The notes beneath the pieces are model-generated. The model was given only the letters and a program-made list of their open reading frames with translations, was not told where the DNA came from and did no database searches. Both the position numbers and the translations under genes were made by a program. Shown one piece after another: positions 9,505 to 20,304 of a stretch of 64,000 nt of DNA. The stretch covers positions 62,001 to 126,000 of the forward strand of contig JAWKVW010000006.1 in the NCBI GenBank assembly GCA_041397845.1. Direction: 5' to 3'. How positions within the stretch are numbered: position 1 is the stretch's first letter; each line of letters starts with the position of its first letter. This DNA is from JAKPQE01 sp041397845 (GTDB lineage Bacteria; Pseudomonadota; Alphaproteobacteria; Rhizobiales; JAKPQE01).

Positions 9505-10494
9505 TCAGGCGGCGAGCTTGCGGTAGCACCAGACGCGGGCCGGCGGGATGTTGCGCCAGATGCGGCGCGTGCCGGACAGGGCGAAGTGGCCGGCCTCGCG
9601 CGGGATCGGCGGCACGAGGTGATAGGAGAACTGGATAAACGGCGCGCCCGGCGGCAGGAAGTGGAAGACCTGCTGGAGCAGGTGCAGGCGGCGGGCGAGC
9701 GGCTGGTTGAACAGCGGCAGGCCGGAGACGACGGCCGCGACCGGGCCGAGGGTCGGATGGCCGAGCGTTGCCTTCAGGTTATAGGCATCGCCCTCGACGA
9801 CGGCGATGCCGGGAAAGCGTTCCGACAGGAGCTCGCAGAAGGTCGGGTCGAACTCGACGGCGACGATGCGCGAGGCATCGATGCCGCGGCCGATCAGTTC
9901 CTTGGTGACCGAGCCGGTGCCGGGGCCAAGCTCGATGACGACGCCGGGACGCTCGACCTCGACGAAGCTTGCCATCATGCGGCCGAGAAAGGGGCTGGAA
10001 GGCGAGACGGCGCCGAGCAGCAGCGGATTGTCGACCCAGGTCTTCAGGAAGCGCAGCTCGTCGTCGAAGCGATCGGCGAATTTCTGCAAGCTCTGGCCGT
10101 CGACACCCTTCAGCCCGAGCGGGCGCTCGGCAATGTGCCGGCGAACCTGCTGCACCTCGTCCTCGAAGCGCAGGGCCAGATCGTCGAGCTTTGCCTGCAT
10201 TTCGTCAACACTGCGGGTCAGCTTGCCGGCAAGGCGCGCCTCATGCGCCTCGGCGGCGGCCGGCAGGCGGGCGATCTTGCGGCGCATCTGCTGCATCTCG
10301 TCGTCGAAGCGATCGGTGATCTCGTCGATCTTCGTCGACAGGTTGTCGATGCGCGCGGCGAGCTTGCGCTGCATGTCGGCGCCGACCATGCGGCCGCGCT
10401 TCTGCGGCCCGTCGATCAGACGGCGAATGGCGCGCAGCTCGTTGCCGAAGCGTTTCGTCAGGTGCTTTCGCAGCAGATCGTTGTCGGTCGTCAT
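9505..10494 (-). CDS. PmtA-like phospholipid N-methyltransferase with N-terminal helix repeats
   Basis: The C-terminal 190 residues match the rhizobial PmtA type of SAM-dependent phosphatidylethanolamine N-methyltransferase: an ELRFLKTWVDNPL helix, GAVSPSSPFLGRMMASFV, motif I VIELGPGTGSVT (about residues 186-197), VVSGLPLFNQPLARRL, PFIQFSYHLVPPIPR and IWRNIPPARVW. Residues 1-140 are an unusual extension: a predicted coiled coil built from repeats that begin RFGNELRAIRR (15), RFDDEMQQMRRKI (62), RFEDEVQQVRRHI (109) and RFDDELRFLKTW (142). Spacing is 47, 47 and 33 residues. The last copy is the helix that normally starts the enzyme, so the extension looks like a tandem duplication of that helix. 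Phosphatidylcholine synthesis is inferred from the family; a related 16S rRNA-KsgA-like methyltransferase fold is less likely. Confidence 0.8.
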   Translation of the reverse strand: MTTDNDLLRKHLTKRFGNELRAIRRLIDGPQKRGRMVGADMQRKLAARIDNLSTKIDEITDRFDDEMQQMRRKIARLPAAAEAHEARLAGKLTRSVDEMQAKLDDLALRFEDEVQQVRRHIAERPLGLKGVDGQSLQKFADRFDDELRFLKTWVDNPLLLGAVSPSSPFLGRMMASFVEVERPGVVIELGPGTGSVTKELIGRGIDASRIVAVEFDPTFCELLSERFPGIAVVEGDAYNLKATLGHPTLGPVAAVVSGLPLFNQPLARRLHLLQQVFHFLPPGAPFIQFSYHLVPPIPREAGHFALSGTRRIWRNIPPARVWCYRKLAA

Positions 10495-10640
10495 GGCCGT
10501 TCGTGACGTTTCGGTGACAATGACCGTCGTTTCTATCGGTTCGCCGCGGCAAAGTCAGGGCGAGGCGCAATCCTTGCGACAATCGGCGGCGGCATCATGG
10601 CAACGGGTGGCAAGCGTGTTCGCCTCCCGGCCCCCCGCCA

Positions 10641-11780
10641 TCAATCGCCGAAGCTGTCGAAGAAATCCTTCACGCGGGAGAAGAAGCCGGTCGATTCCGG
10701 ATTGGTCTGCTCGGAGGAGGCCTTGTCGAACTCCTCAAGCAGCTCGCGCTGGCGCCGCGACAGGTTGCGCGGCGTCTCGACGACGACCTGGATGTACATG
10801 TCGCCGGAATGGCTGGAGCGCAGCACCGGCATGCCCTTGCCCTTCAAGCGGAACTGCTTGCCGGTCTGGGTGCCCTCGGGAACCTTGACGCGCTGCTTTT
10901 CGCCGTCGAGCGTCGGCACCTCGAACTGGCCGCCGAGCGCGGCCTGGGTCATCGACAGCGGCACGCGACAGAAGATGTCGGCGCCATCACGCTGGAAGAA
11001 CTCGTGCGGCTTCAGCGAGAGGAAGATGTAGAGATCGCCGGCCGGCCCGCCGCGCACACCGGCCTCGCCCTCGCCGGACAGGCGGATGCGGGTGCCATCC
11101 TCGACGCCGGCCGGAATGTTGACCGACAGGGTGCGCTCCTGGGTGATGCGGCCGGAGCCGCCGCACTTCTCGCAAGGGTCCTCGATGGTCTCGCCACGTC
11201 CCTGACAGGTCGGGCAGGTCCGCTCGATGGTGAAGAAGCCCTGGCTTGCCCGGATCTTGCCGGCGCCGCCGCAGGTCCGGCAGGTGGCCGGCTTGGTGCC
11301 GGCCTTGGCGCCGGAGCCCGAGCAGGTCTCGCAGGTGACCGAGGTCGGCACGCGGATCTGCGCGGTCTTGCCGTGGAAGGCGTCCTCGAGGGAAATTTCC
11401 ATGTTGTAGCGCAGGTCGGCGCCGCGCTGGCGGCCGCCCCGGCCGCCGCCCCGGCGGGCGCCCATGAACTCGCCGAACAGATCGTCGAAAATGTCCGACA
11501 TCGACGAGGAGAAATCATTGCCGAAGCCGCCGCCCGGTCCGAAACCGGCGGACTGGTCGAAGGCGGCGTGGCCGAAACGGTCGTAGGCGGCGCGCTTGTC
11601 GGCGTCCTTCAGGACCTCGTAGGCCTCGTTGATTTCCTTGAACTTGGCCTCGGCGCTCTCGTCGCCCGGATTGCGGTCCGGGTGGTACTGCATGGCGAGC
11701 TTGCGAAACGCCGACTTGATTTCCTTGTCGTCCGCCGTCTTGGAGACGCCCAGGAGTTCGTAGTAGTCACGCTTAGCCAT
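10641..11780 (-). CDS. dnaJ: Chaperone protein DnaJ
   Basis: Type I Hsp40 co-chaperone that stimulates DnaK ATPase. The 379 residues contain the J domain (MAKRDYYELLGV, with HPD in YHPDRNPG), a Gly/Phe-rich linker (FGPGGGFGNDF) and four CxxCxGxG zinc-binding repeats (CETCSGSG, CRTCGGAG, CPTCQGRG, CEKCGGSG). The C-terminal substrate-binding domains follow. The start codon lies inside the last codons of the upstream ATPase gene (8-bp overlap), with GGGGA in the ATPase 3' end as the probable ribosome binding site. dnaJ therefore no longer follows dnaK directly. Confidence 0.97.
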   Translation of the reverse strand: MAKRDYYELLGVSKTADDKEIKSAFRKLAMQYHPDRNPGDESAEAKFKEINEAYEVLKDADKRAAYDRFGHAAFDQSAGFGPGGGFGNDFSSSMSDIFDDLFGEFMGARRGGGRGGRQRGADLRYNMEISLEDAFHGKTAQIRVPTSVTCETCSGSGAKAGTKPATCRTCGGAGKIRASQGFFTIERTCPTCQGRGETIEDPCEKCGGSGRITQERTLSVNIPAGVEDGTRIRLSGEGEAGVRGGPAGDLYIFLSLKPHEFFQRDGADIFCRVPLSMTQAALGGQFEVPTLDGEKQRVKVPEGTQTGKQFRLKGKGMPVLRSSHSGDMYIQVVVETPRNLSRRQRELLEEFDKASSEQTNPESTGFFSRVKDFFDSFGD

Positions 11781-12971
11781 TATTTTCCCCGGATTTACCT
11801 TCCGCATTCGGCATCATTCGCTTCATGAACTCGTCGAACAATGGAACGGTGAATGCTGTATCGCCATGCGCAGGAGAGTAAATCATGCCTTTTTTTATCA
11901 ATGAATTCCTGACAGGCCCCAATGAAGTGACCTTCAGGCCAAGCTTTTCTGCGACATCGCCAGAACGTTGCTTCCCTGGACCCAATTCCGCAAGCGCACG
12001 CATATACCGTTTTTCCGAGGGCGTACAACGATCAAACCGGACCTTGAAAAAGCTCTGATCGAGCTCCCGAAGCGCATCCCTGGTGGCCTGATCGACGTCT
12101 TCTTCGGAAATTGACGGCCCCGTTGCGCAATTCCATGAGTCGTATCCCCATTGCTGGAGAAAATACGGGTACCTCTTGGTGGTCTGCAGGATCTTGTTGA
12201 TGGCGCCGGCCTCGAAGGTACCTTCGGATTTGGCCGGAACTTCAAGGGCCAGCCGCGCATCGGCCTCGTCAAGGCCTGACCTCGGGGTATCGAAACAGTC
12301 TTTCGGCGTATGATTTCGAGTTTCCCGCCAAGGCGAGCGTTTGCGGCAATCCTGCCGCGATCATGACCATCGGAAGCTGGCGCTGACTGGTGCGGTGGAG
12401 GCCCATGATGAGGGCGCTGAATTCCGCCGAAACAAGGTACTGTATCTCGTCGACAAGCAACAAAATCGGCTTTTCAGCCGCCTTCGCGGCTTCGGCGATG
12501 ACCTCGAGCGGGCGCGGCAATCCGGACTCAAGGTCGCCGCTGTCGGCGGTGCCGATTTCGGGGTCCACCCTGAGGCTGTAGGAAACACCTTCGATGGTGA
12601 CGCTGATGGTGCTCAGGAAACTGCGCAACACCCTGAGGCCGCGTGCGGCCAGGTGTTTGGCATGCTCAATCCTGTTCAATGAAAACAGCGTCTCGCGCAA
12701 AGGCAGGATCAGCATTTCGGCGAGCGTCTTGCCTTCATGTGCCTCGATGAAGACGACATAGTAGCCCTCGGATTCCGCGATGCTGCGGACTTCCGAAAGG
12801 AGCACCGTCTTACCCACACCACGAAGGCCGGTCAGATCATTCCCTGCGAGGGCCGGCCTGCCTTGATACGCCCCAGCAGGGTGCGCCATCTTCGATCAAC
12901 CCGTCGCGACCCGCCAGCTCCGGCGGCGGGTTGCCCGCACCTGGTGCGAAAGGGTTGCGCACTCGGTCCAT
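11773..12971 (-). pseudogene. AAA/STAND-type ATPase with C-terminal winged helix, frameshifted, between dnaK and dnaJ
   Basis: Reading across three breaks gives one ATPase of about 398 residues. The N-terminus is MDRVRNPFAPGAGNPPPELAGRDGLIED, in family style. After a break near 12890-12900 comes RTLLGRIKAGRPSQGMI, and after a second near 12830-12837 the Walker A region TGLRGVGKTVLL. Walker B is ILLLVDEIQYL, with a sensor-like MVMIAAGLPQ. After a third break near 12272-12280 (YPEVRP to DEADARLALEVP) the rest is open to the stop, with KILQTTKRYPYFLQQWG and a wHTH-like end (SGDVAEKLGLKVTSLGPVRN). Base composition is visibly more AT-rich than its neighbours, with an AT-rich promoter-like stretch at 12972-13035. 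Related ATP-binding proteins are widespread and of unknown function. Horizontal acquisition is an inference. Confidence 0.75.
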
Positions 12972-13037
12972 ATAAATGAATTATCCCTTTATATCGTATT
13001 CTTTATATAAACCGATAATTTCATCCTAATCAAGAAA

Positions 13038-13074
13038 CCGGGGCAGGCGGCGTCCGATCCGCCACCTGCCCCGG
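13038..13074 (-). terminator. Rho-independent terminator of dnaK
   Basis: A long inverted repeat (CCGGGGCAGG..., 13-bp arms with about an 11-base loop) begins 11 bp after the dnaK stop codon. On the minus strand it is followed by TTTCTTG. It should separate dnaK transcription from the inserted ATPase and dnaJ. Confidence 0.8.
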
Positions 13075-13084
13075 CGTGCAAGTG

Positions 13085-14986
<1,902 letters not shown>

Positions 14987-15131
14987 TCTCAAATCTCCTT
15001 GTCCAGCAGACCGTCCGGACCCGTCGGAGGCATCCGGCGCAACGTCCCCAAGGCTGTTGTCCTTCGGGACCGGTCCCCAATTTTCTCGAATGTGGCCGGC
15101 GCGACAGGCCGCCGGCACGGGTTTCGTGGCG

Positions 15132-15161
15132 TATATAAGAGCCGCGTTTTCGCCCTACAAG
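15132..15161 (-). promoter_or_regulatory. RpoH (sigma-32) promoter of dnaK
   Basis: On the minus strand CTTG (15161-15158) is followed after 18 bases by CTTATATA (15139-15132). This fits the alphaproteobacterial RpoH pattern CTTG-N17/18-CYTATNT. It lies about 145 bp upstream of the dnaK start, leaving a 5' leader of roughly 135 bases. The rest of the 14987-15345 gap holds the upstream part of the oppositely oriented transhydrogenase gene. Confidence 0.75.
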
Positions 15162-15345
15162 GCGCCTTTTCAACGAAGTTTCCGGGGCTTTCGCCGGGCG
15201 GCGGGTCAACCAAGACGAGATTGGTTGACGAAAGGTTGACGCCGATTGCCGGCCCGCCGCCGTTCTGGCACGCTCTCTCCCTGATCTGCGGCACCGGGGC
15301 AAAGAACCCCGGGCGGGCAAAGCCCCAAGGACGAGGACACGCGCC

Positions 15346-16647
15346 ATGACCAATCCGTTCGTCGCCGAAGCCGGCCACGAGAGCATCTTCACGGTCTCGA
15401 CCCCGAACCTGAAGTTCGGCGTCGGGGCACTCGGCGAGCTCGGGGCGGACGCGGCGGCGCTCGGCATGCGCCGTGTCGGCTTCTTCGTTGACCGGGCGGT
15501 GGCGGCGACCGAGCCGGCCGATGTTGCCCGGCGGGCGCTCCAGGCGGCCGGCATCGAGGTTGCCGAATATGCCGACAGCCTTTGCGAGCCGAACAGCGCC
15601 TCGTTCGAGGCGGCGGCGGCGTTTGCCATCGAGGCGGGCGTCGACGGTTTCGTGTCGCTCGGCGGCGGCTCGGTCATCGACACGGCCAAGGCGGCGAACC
15701 TTCTGTCGTCCTATCCGGACGAGATCCTTGCCTATGTGAACGCGCCGATCGGCGGGGCAAAGCCGGTGCCGGGGCCGCTGAAGCCGCATATCGCCTGTCC
15801 GACGACGTCGGGAACCGGCAGCGAGACCACGGGCATCGCCATTCTCGATCTCACCGGCATCGGCGTGAAATCGGGCATCGCCTCGGCGCGCCTCAAGCCG
15901 AACCTTGCGGTCGTCGACCCGACGACGACGCTGTCGATGCCGGCCGGCGTCGTCGCGGCGACCGGGTTCGACGTGCTGACGCACGCGGTCGAATCCTTCA
16001 CGGCGCGGCCGTTCACGAGCCGGCTGAAGCCGGATACGCCGGCGGCGCGGCCGCCCTATCAGGGGGCAACGCCGTTCAACGACGTCGGCGCGCTGGCGGC
16101 GATCCGTGCCGGCGGGCGCTATCTCGTGCGCGCCGTCACCGACGCCTCGGATCTCGAGGCGCGCTATCACCTGATGTTCTCGGCGACCCTTGCCGGGCTC
16201 GCCTTCGGCACGGCAGGCGTCCACATCCCGCATGCGATGTCCTATTCGGTGGCGACGCTGCGGCACGAATACGTCGCGGCCGGCTACGAGACCCTGCCGC
16301 CGATGGTGCCGCACGGCATTGCCGTCGTCGTCAACGCCCCGGCGGCGTTCCGCTTCACCGCGCCGGTCAATCCCGGCCGCCACATCGAGGCGGCGGCGGC
16401 GATGGGCGCCGATGTCGCTGGGGCGGCGGAAGAGGAGGCCGGCGAGCTGCTTGCCGGCGCCTTCATCGAACTGATGCGGCGGACCGGCCTGCCGAGCGGG
16501 CTTGCCGCGCTCGGCTATGGCGAGGCGGACGTGCCGGCCCTTGCCCGGGGCGCCTTTGCCCAGCAGCGGCCGCTGGTGATGGCGCCGCGCAGCGTTTCCG
16601 AATCGGAGCTCGCCGGCATCTATCGCGACGCGATGCGTTACTGGTGA
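15346..16647 (+). CDS. Iron-containing alcohol dehydrogenase, hydroxyacid-oxoacid transhydrogenase-like
   Basis: A 433-residue group III iron-dependent alcohol dehydrogenase whose detailed pattern matches hydroxyacid-oxoacid transhydrogenase (ADHFE1/HOT). It has the nucleotide-binding SLGGGSVIDTAKAAN, CPTTSGTGSETTG, GFDVLTHAVES, then the HOT-type insertion FTSRLKPDTPAARPPYQGA and AGVHIPHAMSY, with His residues in metal-binding position. HOT enzymes couple oxidation of a hydroxyacid such as 4-hydroxybutyrate to reduction of an oxoacid such as 2-oxoglutarate; the substrate here is inferred. A GACGAGGA stretch 10 bases upstream supports the ATG. It is transcribed away from dnaK. Confidence 0.85.
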   Translation: MTNPFVAEAGHESIFTVSTPNLKFGVGALGELGADAAALGMRRVGFFVDRAVAATEPADVARRALQAAGIEVAEYADSLCEPNSASFEAAAAFAIEAGVDGFVSLGGGSVIDTAKAANLLSSYPDEILAYVNAPIGGAKPVPGPLKPHIACPTTSGTGSETTGIAILDLTGIGVKSGIASARLKPNLAVVDPTTTLSMPAGVVAATGFDVLTHAVESFTARPFTSRLKPDTPAARPPYQGATPFNDVGALAAIRAGGRYLVRAVTDASDLEARYHLMFSATLAGLAFGTAGVHIPHAMSYSVATLRHEYVAAGYETLPPMVPHGIAVVVNAPAAFRFTAPVNPGRHIEAAAAMGADVAGAAEEEAGELLAGAFIELMRRTGLPSGLAALGYGEADVPALARGAFAQQRPLVMAPRSVSESELAGIYRDAMRYW

Positions 16648-16840
16648 GGCGAAATGCCGCGAAGCAACCCTTCGTATTATTGACGAGCATTCGACGTCAA
16701 ATGACCTGTTTAACGGGTATCAAGCGGCATGGTTGGCAGATTTCCGCCAAATTCGAGCTTTTCGTTTAACCCAAATTAAAGGCTACCGGCGGCGTTATGG
16801 GGTGAAACGTTTGCCCCCTTAACGTTCCTCGGAGTCCCGC

Positions 16841-18813
16841 ATGTTCAATTTGTCGGGTTGGACGATCCGGACGCGTATTGTCGTCCTTGCCGGCATCGGC
16901 ACTGCCGGCGTCCTGACCATCGGCCTCATCTTCGGTCTGGCGCAGTTCAGCATGAGCAGCGCCTTCAGCCGCTTCGAAAAGGCCGAGAGCGACCTTTCCG
17001 ACGCGCAGTCGATCCGCAACGAGGCCAAGTCGATGGAAGTGTACCTGCAGAAATACCTGCATGGTCACGACGCCTATCTGGTCGAGGAGTTCGACGGCCA
17101 CCGTCTGGCCGCCTCCGAGATCGCGGAGCGCATGCGCGGCTCGGGCGCCCATCCCGAAATCATCGACACGGTCGACCGTTTCGTCGAGACCTTCGACCAC
17201 ATGGGGACGCTGTTTTCCGAGCTCGTCGAAATGCAGTCGAAGGTGCAGCCGGCGGACGACGCCGGTCTTTACGGCGTCGTCGCGACCACCGTGCAGAGCG
17301 TCCAGGCCGGCCTTCGCAACATGGTCGCCGCAGTCGGCATGACCGGCGGGGTCGAGCGACTGGTGCCGCTGCTCGGCGAGATCCGCGACGCCAACGAGCG
17401 CTATGTGCTGACCGGCACGAGCGACCAGATGGAGCGGTTCGATGCCGCCGTTGCCCAGTTCGGCGAGGCGCTCGAGGGCACCATGGTGCTGCCGGCCGAG
17501 CGCGGCGAGCTCGCCATGCGCTTCAACGACTATGTCGCCGCCTTCCGGGCCTGGGCCGAGGCCAATTCGGCGGTTGTCGCCGCGGTCGAGGAGCTCGATG
17601 TGGCGCTCGCCGGAACGGTTGCGGAGACCGACTATGTCGCCGACATCGCGACCGAGGCACGGCATGCCGCGCGCGACGGCTTTGCCACGGCGCAGGCCAT
17701 TTCCGTCGCCGTCATCCTTGCCGCCGTCCTCGCGATCGCGGCCATTGCCGGCTTTGCCGGCTGGCGCATCGCCCGCTCGATCACCCGGCCGCTGGCCAGG
17801 CTGACCGGCGCGATGACGACGCTCGCCGGGGGCCAGACCGAGGTGCAGATCCCCGGCACGGAAGCCGCCGACGAGATCGGCAACATGGCCCGGGCGCTCG
17901 CCATCTTTCAGGATCACGCGCGCGAGCGGCGGGCACTGGAAGTCGAAAAGGTCGGGCTGGAGCGCAAGGCCGTCGCCGAACGGCACGAACTCGCCGAGAC
18001 CTTCCGCATCGAGGTCGGCACGGCGCTCGACATCGTCATGCGGGCGGCCGAGGACATGTCGAGCACGGTCGAGAGCGTTTCCGACATCATCAGCGAGAAC
18101 GGCGTGCGGGTGAACAATGTCCGCTCGGCCTCGGACCGGTCGGCGCGGCATGTGGAGTCGGTCGCCAATGCATCCGGCGAACTCGCCCACGCGATCGAGG
18201 AGATCAACCGGCAGGTGACCGAGACCGGCGCCATCGTGACCGAGGCGACGGGCAAGGCGGGCGACGCCAATTCCCGGGTGCAGGGTCTCGCCTCGGCAGC
18301 GAGCCGCATCGGCGACGTCGTCTCGCTCATTCAGGACATTGCCGAACAGACCAACCTGCTCGCCCTCAACGCCACCATCGAGGCGGCGCGGGCCGGCGAG
18401 ATGGGCAAGGGCTTTGCCGTCGTTGCCTCGGAGGTCAAGACGCTCGCCGGCCAGACGGCGCGCGCCACCGAGGAAATCTCGAGCCAGGTCTCGGGCATCC
18501 AGGGCGCGACCAGCGAGGCGGTCGCGGCGATCGAGGGCATCGTGCGGATCATGTCCGAGATCGACCAGCACACCCGCCGCATCGCCGGCGCGATCAACGA
18601 GCAGGGCGCAGCGACGAGCGAGATCTCGCGCAGCGTCCACGAGGTGGCCGGCGGCGCCGAGGACATCAACTGAACGTCATCGACCTCGATCTGGCCACGG
18701 AAGAGTCACAGCAGACCGCCGACATGATGCGCAAGGCCGCGTCCGACGTCGACATGCAGGCGCGCGAGCTGAAGGAGGCGATCACCCGCTTCCTCATCAA
18801 GATCGCGGCCTGA
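16841..18813 (+). CDS. Methyl-accepting chemotaxis protein, 3' frameshift
   Basis: A chemoreceptor. TM1 is at about residues 14-38 and a mostly helical periplasmic domain of about 240 residues (helical-bimodular-like) follows. TM2 is near residues 286-309, then HAMP (ARSITRPLARLTGAM), then the signalling domain with the conserved tip DIAEQTNLLALNATIEAARA and GKGFAVVASEVKTLA. The frame stops at 18673 right after GGAEDIN. One missing base there would join it to LNVIDLDLATEESQQTADMM and a normal coiled C-terminus ending at 18813. The start ATG follows CGGAG. A hairpin terminator lies at 18840-18871. The 193-bp gap upstream shows no recognisable site. Ligand unknown; alcohol/aldehyde dehydrogenase genes flank it. 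Confidence 0.88.
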
Positions 18814-18839
18814 CCGAACGGGCATCCAATGGACAAACC

Positions 18840-18871
18840 GAAGGCCGGCGGGGTTGCCCTCGCCGGCCTTC
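18840..18871 (+). terminator. Hairpin terminator between chemoreceptor and alcohol dehydrogenase genes
   Basis: A perfect 11-bp inverted repeat (GAAGGCCGGCG / CGCCGGCCTTC) with a 10-base loop lies 27 bp after the chemoreceptor end and 28 bp before the convergent alcohol dehydrogenase end. The T tract is weak on both strands, so it may serve both genes. Confidence 0.6.
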
Positions 18872-18899
18872 GTCATTGCGCTTGCTTGTTGCGGCTCGT

Positions 18900-20072
18900 T
18901 CAGCCGATGCGGCCTTCCATGGCCGCCTTGTAGATCCCCTTGGCGCCAGCAACGTCGAGGGGAACGGGGTTGCCGCCGGCAGTCGGATCGACGACGGCCA
19001 TCTCCGCGACAAGGTCGATCTTGTCATCGCCGACGCCGAATTCCGGCAGGGTATGGGGAACGCCGAGCTCGGCGCGGATCTCGAGGATCCAGTCGAGGAA
19101 ACCCTTGAAGCTCGCATCCTTGAGACCGAGCCAGGCGGCGAGGCGGATCACCCGCTCCTCGATGGCCGGACGGTTGTAGACGACGACATAGGGCAGGAAG
19201 ACCGCGTTGGTCATGCCGTGATGGGTGTCGAACAGCGAGCCGACCGGGTGCGACATCGAATGGACGGCGCCGAGACCCTTCTGGAACGCGGCCGCGCCCA
19301 TCATGGCCGAGGCCATCATGTTGGCGCGGGCCTCGATGTCCTTGCCGTCCCTGGTGGCGCGCGGCAGGTATTCCTTGACGAGGCGCATGCCCTCGACGGC
19401 GATGCCGGCCGCCATCGGATGGAAGAAGGGCGAGCAATAGGCCTCGAAATTGTGGACGAAGGCGTCAAGGCCGGTGCCGACGGTGATGACCGGCGGCAGG
19501 CCGACGGTCAGTTCCGGGTCGCCGATGACGATCGCCGGCATCATCTTCGGGTGGAAGATGACCTTCTTGGTGTGGGTGGTCACGTCGGTGATGACGCCGG
19601 CGCGGCCGACTTCCGAACCGGTGCCGGAGGTCGTCGGCACGGCGACGATCGGGGCGATGCCGGCCGGGTCGGCGCGGGTCCACCAGTCGCCGATGTCCTC
19701 GAAGTCCCAGACCGGGCGGGTCTGGCCGGCCATGAAGGCAACGAGCTTGCCAAGGTCGAGGGCCGAGCCGCCGCCAAAGGCGATGACGCCATCATGATTG
19801 CCGGCGCGATAGACCGCGAGGCCGGCGGCAAGGTTGGCCTCGACCGGGTTCGGCCGGACGTCGGAGAAGAGGCCGACGCCGAGACCTGCTTCCTTGCACA
19901 CGGCAAGGGCATTGGCGACCATCGGCAGGCCGGCAAGGCCCGGATCGGTGACGAGCAGCGGGCGCGCGATGCCGGCAGCCTTGCAGGCGGCGCCAAGCTC
20001 GGCGATGCGGCCGGGACCGAAACGGACGGCGGTCGGGTAGTTCCAGTTGGCGGTATAGGAGGTGGCGCTCAT
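18900..20072 (-). CDS. Iron-containing alcohol dehydrogenase
   Basis: A group III Fe-dependent alcohol dehydrogenase of 390 residues, distinct from the transhydrogenase-like one at 15346. The N-terminal domain carries the nucleotide-binding GVIAFGGGSALDLGK and VPTTSGTGSEVGRAGV. The C-terminal helical domain carries metal-ligand positions in TGLDAFVHNFEAY and HSMSHPVGSLFDTHHG. I placed the start at the ATG ending at 20072 (MSATSYTANWNYPTAVRFG), where the protein begins in family fashion; an upstream extension to 20135 reads unlike it. An aldehyde dehydrogenase gene lies upstream on the same strand, but a strong terminator separates the two, so they are probably separate transcripts. The natural alcohol is unknown. 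Confidence 0.9.
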   Translation of the reverse strand: MSATSYTANWNYPTAVRFGPGRIAELGAACKAAGIARPLLVTDPGLAGLPMVANALAVCKEAGLGVGLFSDVRPNPVEANLAAGLAVYRAGNHDGVIAFGGGSALDLGKLVAFMAGQTRPVWDFEDIGDWWTRADPAGIAPIVAVPTTSGTGSEVGRAGVITDVTTHTKKVIFHPKMMPAIVIGDPELTVGLPPVITVGTGLDAFVHNFEAYCSPFFHPMAAGIAVEGMRLVKEYLPRATRDGKDIEARANMMASAMMGAAAFQKGLGAVHSMSHPVGSLFDTHHGMTNAVFLPYVVVYNRPAIEERVIRLAAWLGLKDASFKGFLDWILEIRAELGVPHTLPEFGVGDDKIDLVAEMAVVDPTAGGNPVPLDVAGAKGIYKAAMEGRIG

Positions 20073-20209
20073 GGATGCCTCGGGTGCTTTGACGCCTCGT
20101 CGCGGGCGCTGGCCGTGAAACTGTCGCTGACGCATGTCGGGCCGGCCTTCGCCGGTCCGCCGCCCATGTCATCGGCAGGCGCCATCATGCCTGCGATTTG
20201 GGCGGCTTT

Positions 20210-20228
20210 CCATGCGCGAAACGCATGG
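20210..20228. repeat. Perfect short hairpin in the ALDH-ADH gap
   Basis: CCATGCG-CGAAA-CGCATGG, a 7-bp perfect stem with a 5-base loop, lies between the aldehyde dehydrogenase terminator and the alcohol dehydrogenase start. It could be part of the alcohol dehydrogenase leader or operator region. No regulator is adjacent. Confidence 0.35.
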
Positions 20229-20263
20229 CTCCGCTGCGAGCCTTGCATGACGCGCAGGGGAGA

Positions 20264-20296
20264 AGAAAAAGCCCCGGACGGTGGTCCGTCCGGGGC
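20264..20296 (-). terminator. Rho-independent terminator of the aldehyde dehydrogenase gene
   Basis: On the minus strand GCCCCGGACGGACCACCGTC begins an 11-bp GC-rich stem closing with GGGGC, immediately followed by TTTTTCTTCT. It lies 9 bp after the aldehyde dehydrogenase stop codon. Textbook intrinsic terminator. Confidence 0.85.
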
Positions 20297-20304
20297 CCGA
20301 TGGC

